Of a stretch of 14,948 nucleotides of DNA, positions 1 to 5,488 are shown in pieces. The stretch covers positions 1 to 14,948 of the forward strand of contig JAEMTX010000029.1 of NCBI GenBank assembly GCA_016462055.1, written 5' to 3'. The position numbers were made by a program, and so were the translations under genes. The stretch is from Acidimicrobiia bacterium. Lineage in GTDB: Bacteria; Actinomycetota; Acidimicrobiia; Acidimicrobiales; Acidimicrobilacustridaceae. The notes beneath the pieces are model-generated. The model was given only the letters and a program-made list of their open reading frames with translations, made no database searches and was not told the DNA's origin. Position 1 is the stretch's first letter. Each line of letters starts with the position of its first letter.

Positions 1-494
1 ACGTAGTTGCCTGTGGTTTTCGAAGCCGGCGGCATGGTGTTGTGGTCATGGCGGGTCCAGGACGAAATCTTTGTGCTGATCCCCTTCGTGAGCGCGTCTT
101 CACCGAGGTAGGCGCCCCATGGCCAGCAGGCAATCGAGACATCGACCGAGCACGGAAGCGTGTTCAGTCCCATTTCGCCGTAGCCGTAATAGGCAATCGG
201 ACGGATGTAGGCGGAAGGAAGTCCCGATGCGTTGACGACGTCCTTCGTGGCCTGAACTAACTCGTCGACGCCATAGGGCATGTCCATGCCGAGGATCTTC
301 GCCGAGTTATGCAAGCGCTCGATGTGCTCGGTAAGCCGGAACACCGCAGGACCCTTTGGGGTTTCATACGCGCGGATTCCTTCAAAGACGCCCATTCCGT
401 AATGAAGGGTGTGGGTAAGGACGTGGATCTTTGCGTCGTCCCAGTCGACGAGTGTTCCGTTCATCCAGATCTTGTTGGTAGGAGTAATTGGCAT
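1..494 (-). CDS. ilvE: branched-chain amino acid aminotransferase (IlvE), N-terminal 164 residues, runs off the left edge
   Basis: PLP-dependent enzyme that interconverts Leu, Ile and Val with their 2-keto acids, the last step of branched-chain synthesis. Translation from ATG 492-494 gives MPITPTNKIWMNGTLVDW and stays open to base 1. The LHYGMGVFEGIRAY segment is the fold type IV signature (DAAT/BCAT class IV). The ASKTTGNY motif near the edge carries the Schiff-base lysine at residue 159, the same number as in E. coli IlvE. The C-terminal half lies outside the window. The start is 11 nt after the leuB stop, and a purine-rich GAGAGG ribosome site overlaps that stop. leuB and ilvE are therefore almost certainly one transcript under the leuB leader attenuator. 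Confidence 0.95.
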   Translation of the reverse strand, partial: MPITPTNKIWMNGTLVDWDDAKIHVLTHTLHYGMGVFEGIRAYETPKGPAVFRLTEHIERLHNSAKILGMDMPYGVDELVQATKDVVNASGLPSAYIRPIAYYGYGEMGLNTLPCSVDVSIACWPWGAYLGEDALTKGISTKISSWTRHDHNTMPPASKTTGNY

Positions 495-505
495 TGCTTT
501 GCCTC

Positions 506-1486
506 TCAGAGACGAGCGACGACAATGTCGCCGATTTCGGTAGTTGAACCGGTGAGGGTGGCGGTGTCGGAACACGCGTTGCGGATTGCCGTTGCTGCCG
601 CTTCTTCACCAAGGAATTCCAGCATCATCGCCGCTGAGAGAATCGCAGCAACGGGATTGGCTTTATTTTGACCAGCGATATCTGGAGCTGAACCATGGAC
701 TGGTTCAAACATCGAGGGGCTCGTTCGATCGGGGTTGAGATTGCCCGACGAGGCGAACCCAATTCCACCGGAGACCGCTCCGCCGAGATCGGTGAGGATG
801 TCGCCGAACAAGTTGTCTGTGACGATGACGTCGTAACGCTGCGGGTTTTCAACGAAGTAGATGCAAGCAGCATCGACATGGTTGTAGGCCGTCGAAACAT
901 CGGGGAATTCCGCAGCAACCTCATTAAAGGTGCGCTCCCAGAGATCTCCAGCAAAAGTCAGGACGTTGGTCTTATGGACGAGAGTGAGATGCTTGCGATC
1001 TCGGCTGCGTGCGAGTTCGAAGGCATAGCGAACACAACGTTCAACGCCGTGCCGGGTATTCACTGAACCCTGCGTCGCAACTTCGAATGGCGTGTTCTTG
1101 CGAAGGAAGCCACCTTCGCCTGCGTAGGTGCCTTCAGTGTTTTCACGGATCACGATGAAATCATGTGACCCATCGGGAGCGATGAACGGACGCTGATTGA
1201 CGTAGAGGTCGAGATCGAAACGCATTTTGAGAAGAAGGCCGCGCTCAATGACGCCTGGCGGAACATCAGGCGTTCCGACTGCACCGAGCAACAAAGCGTC
1301 GAGTCCACGCCACTCTTCAACCGTTGCGTCGTCAAGAACGACGCCGTCACGCAGGTAGCGAGCACCACCAAGGTCGTAGTCAACACAGTCGAGCTCGACA
1401 CCCGCAGCACGAATGACCTTGAGGGCAACGGGGATGACCTCGTGCCCGATCCCGTCTCCGGGGATAACTCCGATTCTGTGACTCAC
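506..1486 (-). CDS. leuB: 3-isopropylmalate dehydrogenase
   Basis: Oxidises and decarboxylates 3-isopropylmalate to 2-ketoisocaproate with NAD+, the third step of leucine synthesis; cytosolic. The protein of 326 residues fits the family. It opens with SHRIGVIPGDGIGHEV, the nucleotide-binding start of the isocitrate/isopropylmalate dehydrogenase family. It also has KMRFDLDLYVNQRP (substrate arginines), HKTNVLTF (catalytic Lys), DNLFGDILTDLGG (metal Asp) and the C-terminal VHGSAPDIAGQNKANP. I chose GTG 1484-1486 because GGAG at 1492-1495 sits 5 nt upstream and the family start follows at once. An in-frame TTG at 1522 would add 12 unconserved residues and lacks a comparable site. First gene after the Ile/Val leader attenuator; ilvE follows. 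Confidence 0.95.
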   Translation of the reverse strand: MSHRIGVIPGDGIGHEVIPVALKVIRAAGVELDCVDYDLGGARYLRDGVVLDDATVEEWRGLDALLLGAVGTPDVPPGVIERGLLLKMRFDLDLYVNQRPFIAPDGSHDFIVIRENTEGTYAGEGGFLRKNTPFEVATQGSVNTRHGVERCVRYAFELARSRDRKHLTLVHKTNVLTFAGDLWERTFNEVAAEFPDVSTAYNHVDAACIYFVENPQRYDVIVTDNLFGDILTDLGGAVSGGIGFASSGNLNPDRTSPSMFEPVHGSAPDIAGQNKANPVAAILSAAMMLEFLGEEAAATAIRNACSDTATLTGSTTEIGDIVVARL

Positions 1487-1550
1487 GATGACTCCGATTG
1501 GTTGCTGTACTGAAGAGTGCAATGCCTTGAAAGGGACAGGCTCTGTGCTG

Positions 1551-1582
1551 GAACGAGAAAGCCGCCCACCGGGGTGGACGGC
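1551..1582 (-). terminator. intrinsic terminator of the leuB-ilvE attenuator
   Basis: Read on the minus strand, GCCGTCCACC (1573-1582) pairs with GGTGGGCGGC (1561-1570) over 10 positions with one G-U wobble. The formal loop is 2 nt, so the closing pair probably opens to a tetraloop. TTTCTCGTT follows directly. The terminator lies between the leader peptide and leuB, 65 nt or more before the leuB start, where an attenuator should be. The U tract is short and interrupted, so strength is uncertain. Confidence 0.7.
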
Positions 1583-1587
1583 CGAGG

Positions 1588-1611
1588 GCGCACACCGAAC
1601 TCGGTGTGCGC
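1588..1611 (-). promoter_or_regulatory. first hairpin (1:2) of the leuB attenuator, starting on the leader stop codon
   Basis: On the minus strand GCGCACACCGA (1601-1611) is the exact complement of TCGGTGTGCGC (1588-1598). That gives about 10 GC-rich pairs closed by a small loop. Its first base is the G of the TAG stop of the Ile/Val leader peptide (1611-1613). A ribosome paused on the Ile/Val codons just upstream would cover its 5' arm. I do not see a strong alternative antiterminator pairing; GGTG (1593-1596) with CACC (1573-1576) is a weak candidate. Confidence 0.65.
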
Positions 1612-1661
1612 TAGCGAATGATCACGATGGAGCGGGAACGGCGTGGGCTCGGTGTGGACAT
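1611..1661 (-). CDS. branched-chain (Ile/Val) leader peptide of leuB-ilvE
   Basis: A 16-residue ORF, MSTPSPRRSRSIVIIR, starts at ATG 1659-1661 and ends at TAG 1611-1613. The control codons ATC GTG ATC ATT (Ile-Val-Ile-Ile) come immediately before the last Arg and the stop. A stop codon lies two codons upstream in this frame, so the start is fixed unless an internal codon is used. There is no leucine codon. A stop-proximal hairpin and an intrinsic terminator follow, then leuB. This is the layout of ribosome-mediated attenuation. Inference: charged tRNA-Ile/Val levels control leuB and ilvE expression. The ribosome site is modest (AGGG within AGGGTGATGAGCC). Confidence 0.72.
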   Translation of the reverse strand: MSTPSPRRSRSIVIIR

Positions 1662-1669
1662 GGCTCATC

Positions 1670-1675
1670 ACCCTA
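1670..1675 (-). promoter_or_regulatory. possible -10 box for the leuB leader transcript
   Basis: TAGGGT on the minus strand fits the actinobacterial TANNNT -10 pattern and ends 8 nt before the leader ATG. I see no convincing -35 hexamer at 16-19 nt, so this is only a candidate. The divergent greA promoter lies about 50 bp away. Confidence 0.3.
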
Positions 1676-1721
1676 GTCCGACCCCCTCCCGCCGCCCTAG
1701 GCGAGTTCCACGAAGGGCCGG

Positions 1722-1727
1722 TACGCT
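1722..1727 (+). promoter_or_regulatory. -10 box of greA, probable leaderless promoter
   Basis: TACGCT matches TANNNT and is separated from the greA ATG by exactly 6 nt (AGCGAC). Transcription would thus begin at or next to the A of the start codon. No Shine-Dalgarno sequence precedes greA, which agrees with a leaderless mRNA. The -35 region is weak. Confidence 0.5.
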
Positions 1728-1733
1728 AGCGAC

Positions 1734-2198
1734 ATGGCTGTCGTACACCGATTCACCCAACAGACCTACGACCGGTTGAGCGCTGAACATGAGCAGCACA
1801 CGACCCACGGTCGAGTCGATATTGCCCGCAAAATTCAGACTGCCCGTGAAATGGGCGATCTCTCTGAGAACGGCGACTACCACGCCGCGAGAGAGGAACA
1901 GGGCAAGATGGAGGCCCGAATCCGCCAACTCGAGGCACTCCTCCTCGACGCCGAAATCGTCGAAGCCGCCGATGGATCCGCCGTGGTCTCAGGCGTGATC
2001 GTCGGCATCCGCTACGAAGACGACGACGAGGTTGAGCGCCTTCTGGTCGGCTCCGTTGAAGAACGCGCCGAACTTGAAGTCCTTACGCCAGGCTCACCTT
2101 TGGGACAGGCGCTCATGGGAAACAAGGTGGGCGACATCGTCGACTTTGAAGCCCCCGGTGGCGTCCTCAAGGTTGAGATCGTCAGCATCGAAGCCTGA
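1734..2198 (+). CDS. greA: transcription elongation factor GreA
   Basis: Rescues backtracked RNA polymerase by stimulating cleavage of the nascent RNA through the secondary channel. The length of 154 residues is typical. Residues 1-75 form the antiparallel coiled coil. The tip loop REMGDLSENGDYHAAREEQG carries the acidic pair D42 and E45 that hold the cleavage metal. Residues 80-154 are the FKBP-like C-terminal domain, with the usual LLVGSVEE and ALMGNKVGDIV segments. The ATG at 1734 has no ribosome site but has a -10 box 6 nt upstream, so the mRNA is probably leaderless. The hydrolase gene starts 12 nt after the stop and is likely co-transcribed. Confidence 0.95.
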   Translation: MAVVHRFTQQTYDRLSAEHEQHTTHGRVDIARKIQTAREMGDLSENGDYHAAREEQGKMEARIRQLEALLLDAEIVEAADGSAVVSGVIVGIRYEDDDEVERLLVGSVEERAELEVLTPGSPLGQALMGNKVGDIVDFEAPGGVLKVEIVSIEA

Positions 2199-2210
2199 CG
2201 ACAATCGCAT

Positions 2211-3104
2211 ATGTCACCCTCGCTCCCAGGTTCCGCGCCGTTTCTGACGCCAGGCCTGCCAGATGGTCGTGCACTCGAGCTTCCGGGTCGAGGAACAACA
2301 TGGATACGCGAGGCCCCCGGACCACAGGGTGCTCCAACGCTTCTCCTTCTTCACGGCTGGACAGCGAACTCGGCCCTCAACTGGTTCGCTGCGTATGAAG
2401 GTCTCCAGCGCGAGTTCAATGTTGTCGCTCTTGACCATCGCGGTCACGGCCGCGGCATTCGTAGTCGCCGTCGCTTTCGACTCGAGGACTGCGCCGATGA
2501 TGCTGCAGCACTTCTCGAAGCGCTGAACATTGAACGGGCAATTGCGGTTGGCTATTCAATGGGAGGTCCAGTTGCTCAGTTGTTATGGCGTCGACACCCG
2601 AAGATGGTCGAAGGTCTCGTGCTGTGCGCCACAGCAGCGCGGTTCAGCGAACGACGCAATGGACGCGCTCTCAACGGGGTTGTCTCTGGCCTGTCGTTCG
2701 CTACCCGACTTGCACCTCCATCAGTCAACCGACGTGTCTCGGAACGCGTACTGGTCTCCAAATACGACACGACACCTCTTGGTAACTGGGCGCGGGAGCA
2801 AGCGCGTCTTAACGATCTGCGGACCATGCTCGAATCAGGACACGAAGTCGCTTCGTACGATGCAACCGACTGGATCAGTTCGATCAACCTGCCGACCGCC
2901 GTCGTTCTCACCACCCGCGATGAAACGGTCTCGCCGCATCGGCAACGACAACTCGCCGACACGATCTCCAACGCGACCGTTTTCGAAGTCGATGGTCGCC
3001 ATGACATCTGCGCAACGCGACCTGAACGATTCGCCGACGTCCTCATGGTTGCTTGCCAAGACGTTGCATCACGAGTCCGATCAATCGGACCGTCCACTCC
3101 CTAA
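2211..3104 (+). CDS. alpha/beta-fold hydrolase
   Basis: A 297-residue cytosolic alpha/beta hydrolase; substrate unknown. LLLLHGWTANSALNW supplies the oxyanion HG motif, and DHRGHGRG follows the next strand. The nucleophile elbow is GYSMGG with Ser116. The likely acid is Asp237 in TTRDETVSP and the likely histidine is His264 in DGRHDI, so the triad is complete and in canonical order. A cap-like segment (about 140-215) lies between nucleophile and acid. The family includes esterases, lipases, peroxidases and C-C hydrolases, and nothing here separates them. It starts 12 nt after greA with no clear ribosome site, so the exact start is less certain than the gene. It converges on ppx. Confidence 0.85.
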   Translation: MSPSLPGSAPFLTPGLPDGRALELPGRGTTWIREAPGPQGAPTLLLLHGWTANSALNWFAAYEGLQREFNVVALDHRGHGRGIRSRRRFRLEDCADDAAALLEALNIERAIAVGYSMGGPVAQLLWRRHPKMVEGLVLCATAARFSERRNGRALNGVVSGLSFATRLAPPSVNRRVSERVLVSKYDTTPLGNWAREQARLNDLRTMLESGHEVASYDATDWISSINLPTAVVLTTRDETVSPHRQRQLADTISNATVFEVDGRHDICATRPERFADVLMVACQDVASRVRSIGPSTP

Positions 3105-3107
3105 TTG

Positions 3108-3128
3108 CTGGTGAACACCGTTCATCAG
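3108..3128. terminator. hairpin between convergent hydrolase and ppx genes, candidate bidirectional terminator
   Basis: CTGGTGAAC (3108-3116) pairs with GTTCATCAG (3120-3128) over 9 positions with one wobble and a 3-nt loop. It lies in the 49-bp gap between the two stop codons. Neither side has a real T tract (AAAAGCG on the right, CAATTAGG as read to the left), so termination may be weak or factor-assisted. Confidence 0.4.
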
Positions 3129-3153
3129 AAAAGCGAGAGCACACTCCTTCGAT

Positions 3154-4725
3154 TTACGAAGAAAAGGTCACGCGTCGATCAAGGACGACTTCAAGTAATC
3201 CTTTGCGATCCTCAGCAGTTTGAATCTCGAGATCAACATCAACTTCATCAAGATGCTTCACAAGGATCGAAACTGGCTCTTCGCCATTTCCTAGAGAAAC
3301 CGCAATTCGTTCCACTCGCCCTTTGTGAGAACGGTCAAGAGCGATGCCCACGCGGAGGACGCCGGCGAGAATCCGAACTCGGTCTTGATCCTCCAAACGC
3401 AAGCGCGCAAACTCCGCGTGCTTCACCTTTGGGGCGCTCTTTCGGTGATAGCGGGCTATCTGCGCGATCAATTCGATCTCGTGGTCTGTGAACCCGGCCA
3501 AACAATCAGAATGACGAATCACGTAATAGCTGTGCTTGTGATGCTCGGAGTGCGAGATAGAGAGACCCACGTTGGCAAGTAGGGCACCCGCCTCGAGCAA
3601 TTCCCGCGAATCGTCTCCGAGGCCGTGCAGCGATGCTGTTGCATCGAAGAGGTCAAGGGCGAAGCCAGCCGCACGAATCGAATGGGCAACATCGTCATCC
3701 ATAGATTCGGCGAGGTGTAGAACGCTCCGGCGACGCAAATCCCGTAAATGATGCAACGTGGCGCCTCGGCGCCTGGACAGCGCGTCGAGAAGCACGCCTT
3801 CCCGGAGCGCGTTACCCGAGATGATGATCTCATCGATCCCGAGTTCCTCCACCGCCTGCTCGAGGATGATCGCTCCCGCCAGGATGATGTCCGCCCTGCT
3901 GGGGTCCATTCCGGCAAGCGCATTGCGCTCCTCGACAGAAGTCGCAGCAATAAGAGCTCGCACGGCGGCCTTGATCTCGTCGCTACTCATTGTGAAGTTA
4001 TTAAATGTTCGAGGGACAGCGTGACCTCGCTGAGAATTCACGAGCGACGCAACTGTTTCCGCTGTTCCCGATGATGCAATAGCAACTCCAAAACCGAAGC
4101 GCTCGACTTCGCGCACCATCGGCGAGAGCAGCGAACGAACATGACGGCGGCAAGATTCCACTGCACCGGGATGAAGTCGTTCTCCGCGGAAGAACCGGCG
4201 CGTCAACCGAATTGCGCCAAGTTTCAAACTTCCGGCAACAAGAGTCTCTCCCTGCTCACCTACAAGGATCTCGGTACTGCCGCCACCAATATCAATCACT
4301 ACAAGACGTTGGTCATACACCGGCACCGCTTGGAGAACTCCAATGTGGATAAGCCGCGCCTCTTCCACACCAGCAATGACGTCGACAACAACCCCTGCTT
4401 CGTTGAACGATCGTTCGATGAAAACGGCAGCATTCTCGGCTTCCCGAACCGCGCTCGTCGCTACGGCCACGACATCGGCGTCGTGAATGGCCGCGATTTT
4501 GACCAGACGTCGGAGCGCTGAGACACCGCGCTCGATTGCATCCTCAGAAAGTTCCTTCATGTCACCTGAGCTCGAGCCCAGGCGAACCATTTCTTTCTCT
4601 CGAGCGATCACCTCGAAGGCAGGACCGGTGAACTCGCCCGCGACAGAAACCTCGCCCACTCGTGCAACGACCATGTGGAACGAGTTGGTACCGATATCGA
4701 TGGCTGCGAGTGGCCGTTCGGTCAC
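3154..4725 (-). CDS. ppx: Ppx/GppA family phosphatase (exopolyphosphatase / guanosine pentaphosphate phosphohydrolase) with C-terminal HD-like domain
   Basis: The family hydrolyses terminal phosphates of polyphosphate and/or pppGpp, so it acts in phosphate storage and the stringent response. At 523 residues it is the long two-domain form. The N-terminal ASKHA actin-like core (about 1-305) shows AAIDIGTNSFHMVV (phosphate loop 1), ATSAVREAEN, VIDIGGGSTEI (loop 2) and SSGTAETVAS. The C-terminal HD-type helical domain (about 315-500) keeps HSEHHKHSYYVI and ARYHRKSAPK. The usual LLH(D/N/E)(I/V)G reads LLANVG, with Ala384 in place of the His. The start is GTG 4723-4725, overlapping the iclR stop as GTGA, so translation is probably coupled. 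Whether it prefers polyP or pppGpp cannot be told from sequence. Confidence 0.9.
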   Translation of the reverse strand: MTERPLAAIDIGTNSFHMVVARVGEVSVAGEFTGPAFEVIAREKEMVRLGSSSGDMKELSEDAIERGVSALRRLVKIAAIHDADVVAVATSAVREAENAAVFIERSFNEAGVVVDVIAGVEEARLIHIGVLQAVPVYDQRLVVIDIGGGSTEILVGEQGETLVAGSLKLGAIRLTRRFFRGERLHPGAVESCRRHVRSLLSPMVREVERFGFGVAIASSGTAETVASLVNSQRGHAVPRTFNNFTMSSDEIKAAVRALIAATSVEERNALAGMDPSRADIILAGAIILEQAVEELGIDEIIISGNALREGVLLDALSRRRGATLHHLRDLRRRSVLHLAESMDDDVAHSIRAAGFALDLFDATASLHGLGDDSRELLEAGALLANVGLSISHSEHHKHSYYVIRHSDCLAGFTDHEIELIAQIARYHRKSAPKVKHAEFARLRLEDQDRVRILAGVLRVGIALDRSHKGRVERIAVSLGNGEEPVSILVKHLDEVDVDLEIQTAEDRKGLLEVVLDRRVTFSS

Positions 4726-5390
4726 GCGTCGACGCCCCGCAAACCAGCTTCTGATTCGATCTCTCTTGCTGCATGAACCACAAAGGAACCGTACCGCTTA
4801 CCTGGCTGTCGAGAAGTTCTCTCAATCGGTCCCGACACACTCACCGCAGCGACCACTCGGCCTGATGCATCTCGAACTGGAGCGGAAACAGATGCCACTC
4901 CGGCCTCGCGCTCGCCCACGCTCTCGATCCACCCGGTCGCAGTTTGATCTGCGCTCGTCAAGATACGAGCCGCTGATCCTGCAGAAAGTGGAAGTCGGGC
5001 ACCAAGAGGCACGATCGTGCGCAATCCATGCAGCGACTGCAGAGCGGCAATACACACTCGCTCCTCGCCGTCGCGAACGAACAACTGCACGCTTTCACCA
5101 GTTTCATCTCGCAGAATCGCAAGGGCAGATGCCGCCGCAGTCGCGAGGGGCCATGCGTCCGCCGCCGCCTGCCCCAGAGAAAGCAAGCGTGTCCCGAGCA
5201 TGAATCGACCATCGGCGTCGCGCCGAACAAGACCATGGCGTTCAAGCGCCGTCGCAAGACGATGAGCGGTGGCCCGAGGCAGTCCCGTCACCACAACGAG
5301 TTCCGAAAGCGACAACGAACAGTGTTCGAGGGCGTCGAGAACATCAACCGCCTTGTCTAGAACACCGACACCACCTATAGTGTTTCCCAC
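4722..5390 (-). CDS. IclR-family transcriptional regulator, LtbR/NdgR-like leucine-pathway regulator
   Basis: A 222-residue DNA-binding protein. The N-terminal winged helix-turn-helix (about 8-62) contains VLDKAVDVLDALEHCSLSLS, then GLPRATAHRLATALERHGLV as recognition helix and wing. Residues 75-215 form the IclR effector domain (SVQLFVRDGEERVCIAA, VPLGARLPLSAGSAARI, SVSAPVRDASGRVVAAVSVSGP). IclR regulators divergent from leuCD are known in actinobacteria: LtbR of Corynebacterium and NdgR/AreB of Streptomyces. Position and family therefore suggest control of leuCD, and probably of itself. GTG 5388-5390 is the start. It lacks a ribosome site but has a promoter placed for a leaderless mRNA. The gene overlaps ppx by 4 nt. 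Confidence 0.88.
   Translation of the reverse strand: MGNTIGGVGVLDKAVDVLDALEHCSLSLSELVVVTGLPRATAHRLATALERHGLVRRDADGRFMLGTRLLSLGQAAADAWPLATAAASALAILRDETGESVQLFVRDGEERVCIAALQSLHGLRTIVPLGARLPLSAGSAARILTSADQTATGWIESVGEREAGVASVSAPVRDASGRVVAAVSVSGPIERTSRQPGKRYGSFVVHAAREIESEAGLRGVDA
5353..5381 (+). promoter_or_regulatory. leuCD promoter, inside the 5' end of the iclR gene
   Basis: TTGTCT (5353-5358), a 17-nt spacer and TATAGT (5376-5381) give a near-consensus sigma-70-type promoter on the plus strand. Transcription would start near 5388, leaving a leuC leader of about 100 nt. The palindrome at 5403-5421 would lie about 15-33 nt into the transcript, where a bound repressor could block elongation. 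Confidence 0.6.
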
Positions 5391-5396
5391 GGAGCA

Positions 5397-5425
5397 AGAT
5401 TAGTGTCCCATTATGTGAGACGCAA
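5397..5425 (-). promoter_or_regulatory. promoter of the iclR-ppx unit
   Basis: On the minus strand, TTGCGT (5420-5425), a 17-nt spacer and TAATCT (5397-5402) form a promoter. Its -10 box ends 6 nt before the GTG start of the regulator. That predicts a leaderless mRNA, which fits the missing Shine-Dalgarno sequence. The spacer coincides almost exactly with the palindrome at 5403-5421, so autorepression is likely. Confidence 0.55.
5403..5421. promoter_or_regulatory. imperfect palindrome, candidate IclR-type operator between iclR and leuC
   Basis: GTGTCCCATTATGTGAGAC is symmetric at 14 of 19 positions about T5412, with consensus halves GTnTCnCAT and ATGnGAnAC. It fills the spacer of the iclR promoter and lies just downstream of the leuC transcription start. 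One bound dimer could therefore act on both directions. A related sequence, TAGTGTTTCCCA (5379-5390 or so), overlaps the regulator's start. Binding is inferred, not shown. Confidence 0.5.
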
Positions 5426-5435
5426 ACGGCGCCGT

Positions 5436-5463
5436 CCGGAACTCACGTCATCGTCAGTTCCGG
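5436..5463 (+). promoter_or_regulatory. hairpin in the leuC 5' leader
   Basis: CCGGAACT (5436-5443) pairs perfectly with AGTTCCGG (5456-5463) across a 12-nt loop, 25 nt before the leuC ATG. No T tract follows, so it is not an intrinsic terminator. No leader peptide with Leu, Ile or Val codons precedes it. It may affect mRNA stability or ribosome access, or have no role. Confidence 0.4.
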
Positions 5464-5488
5464 CCAACCTCTCGAACAGGAGCAGAAC

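Noticed and set aside
1487..1522. A longer LeuB from a TTG at 1522 (338 residues).
   Set aside because: The extra 12 residues are not family-like, TTG is a poor start, and GTG 1486 has GGAG at the right distance.
1483..1671. A 62-residue minus-strand ORF across the leuB leader in another frame.
   Set aside because: It runs through both attenuator hairpins and into the leuB start, and has no recognisable features.
5413..5418. A minimal ATG-TGA start-stop in the leuC leader.
   Set aside because: It is part of the palindromic candidate operator and has no ribosome site, so chance is the simplest explanation.
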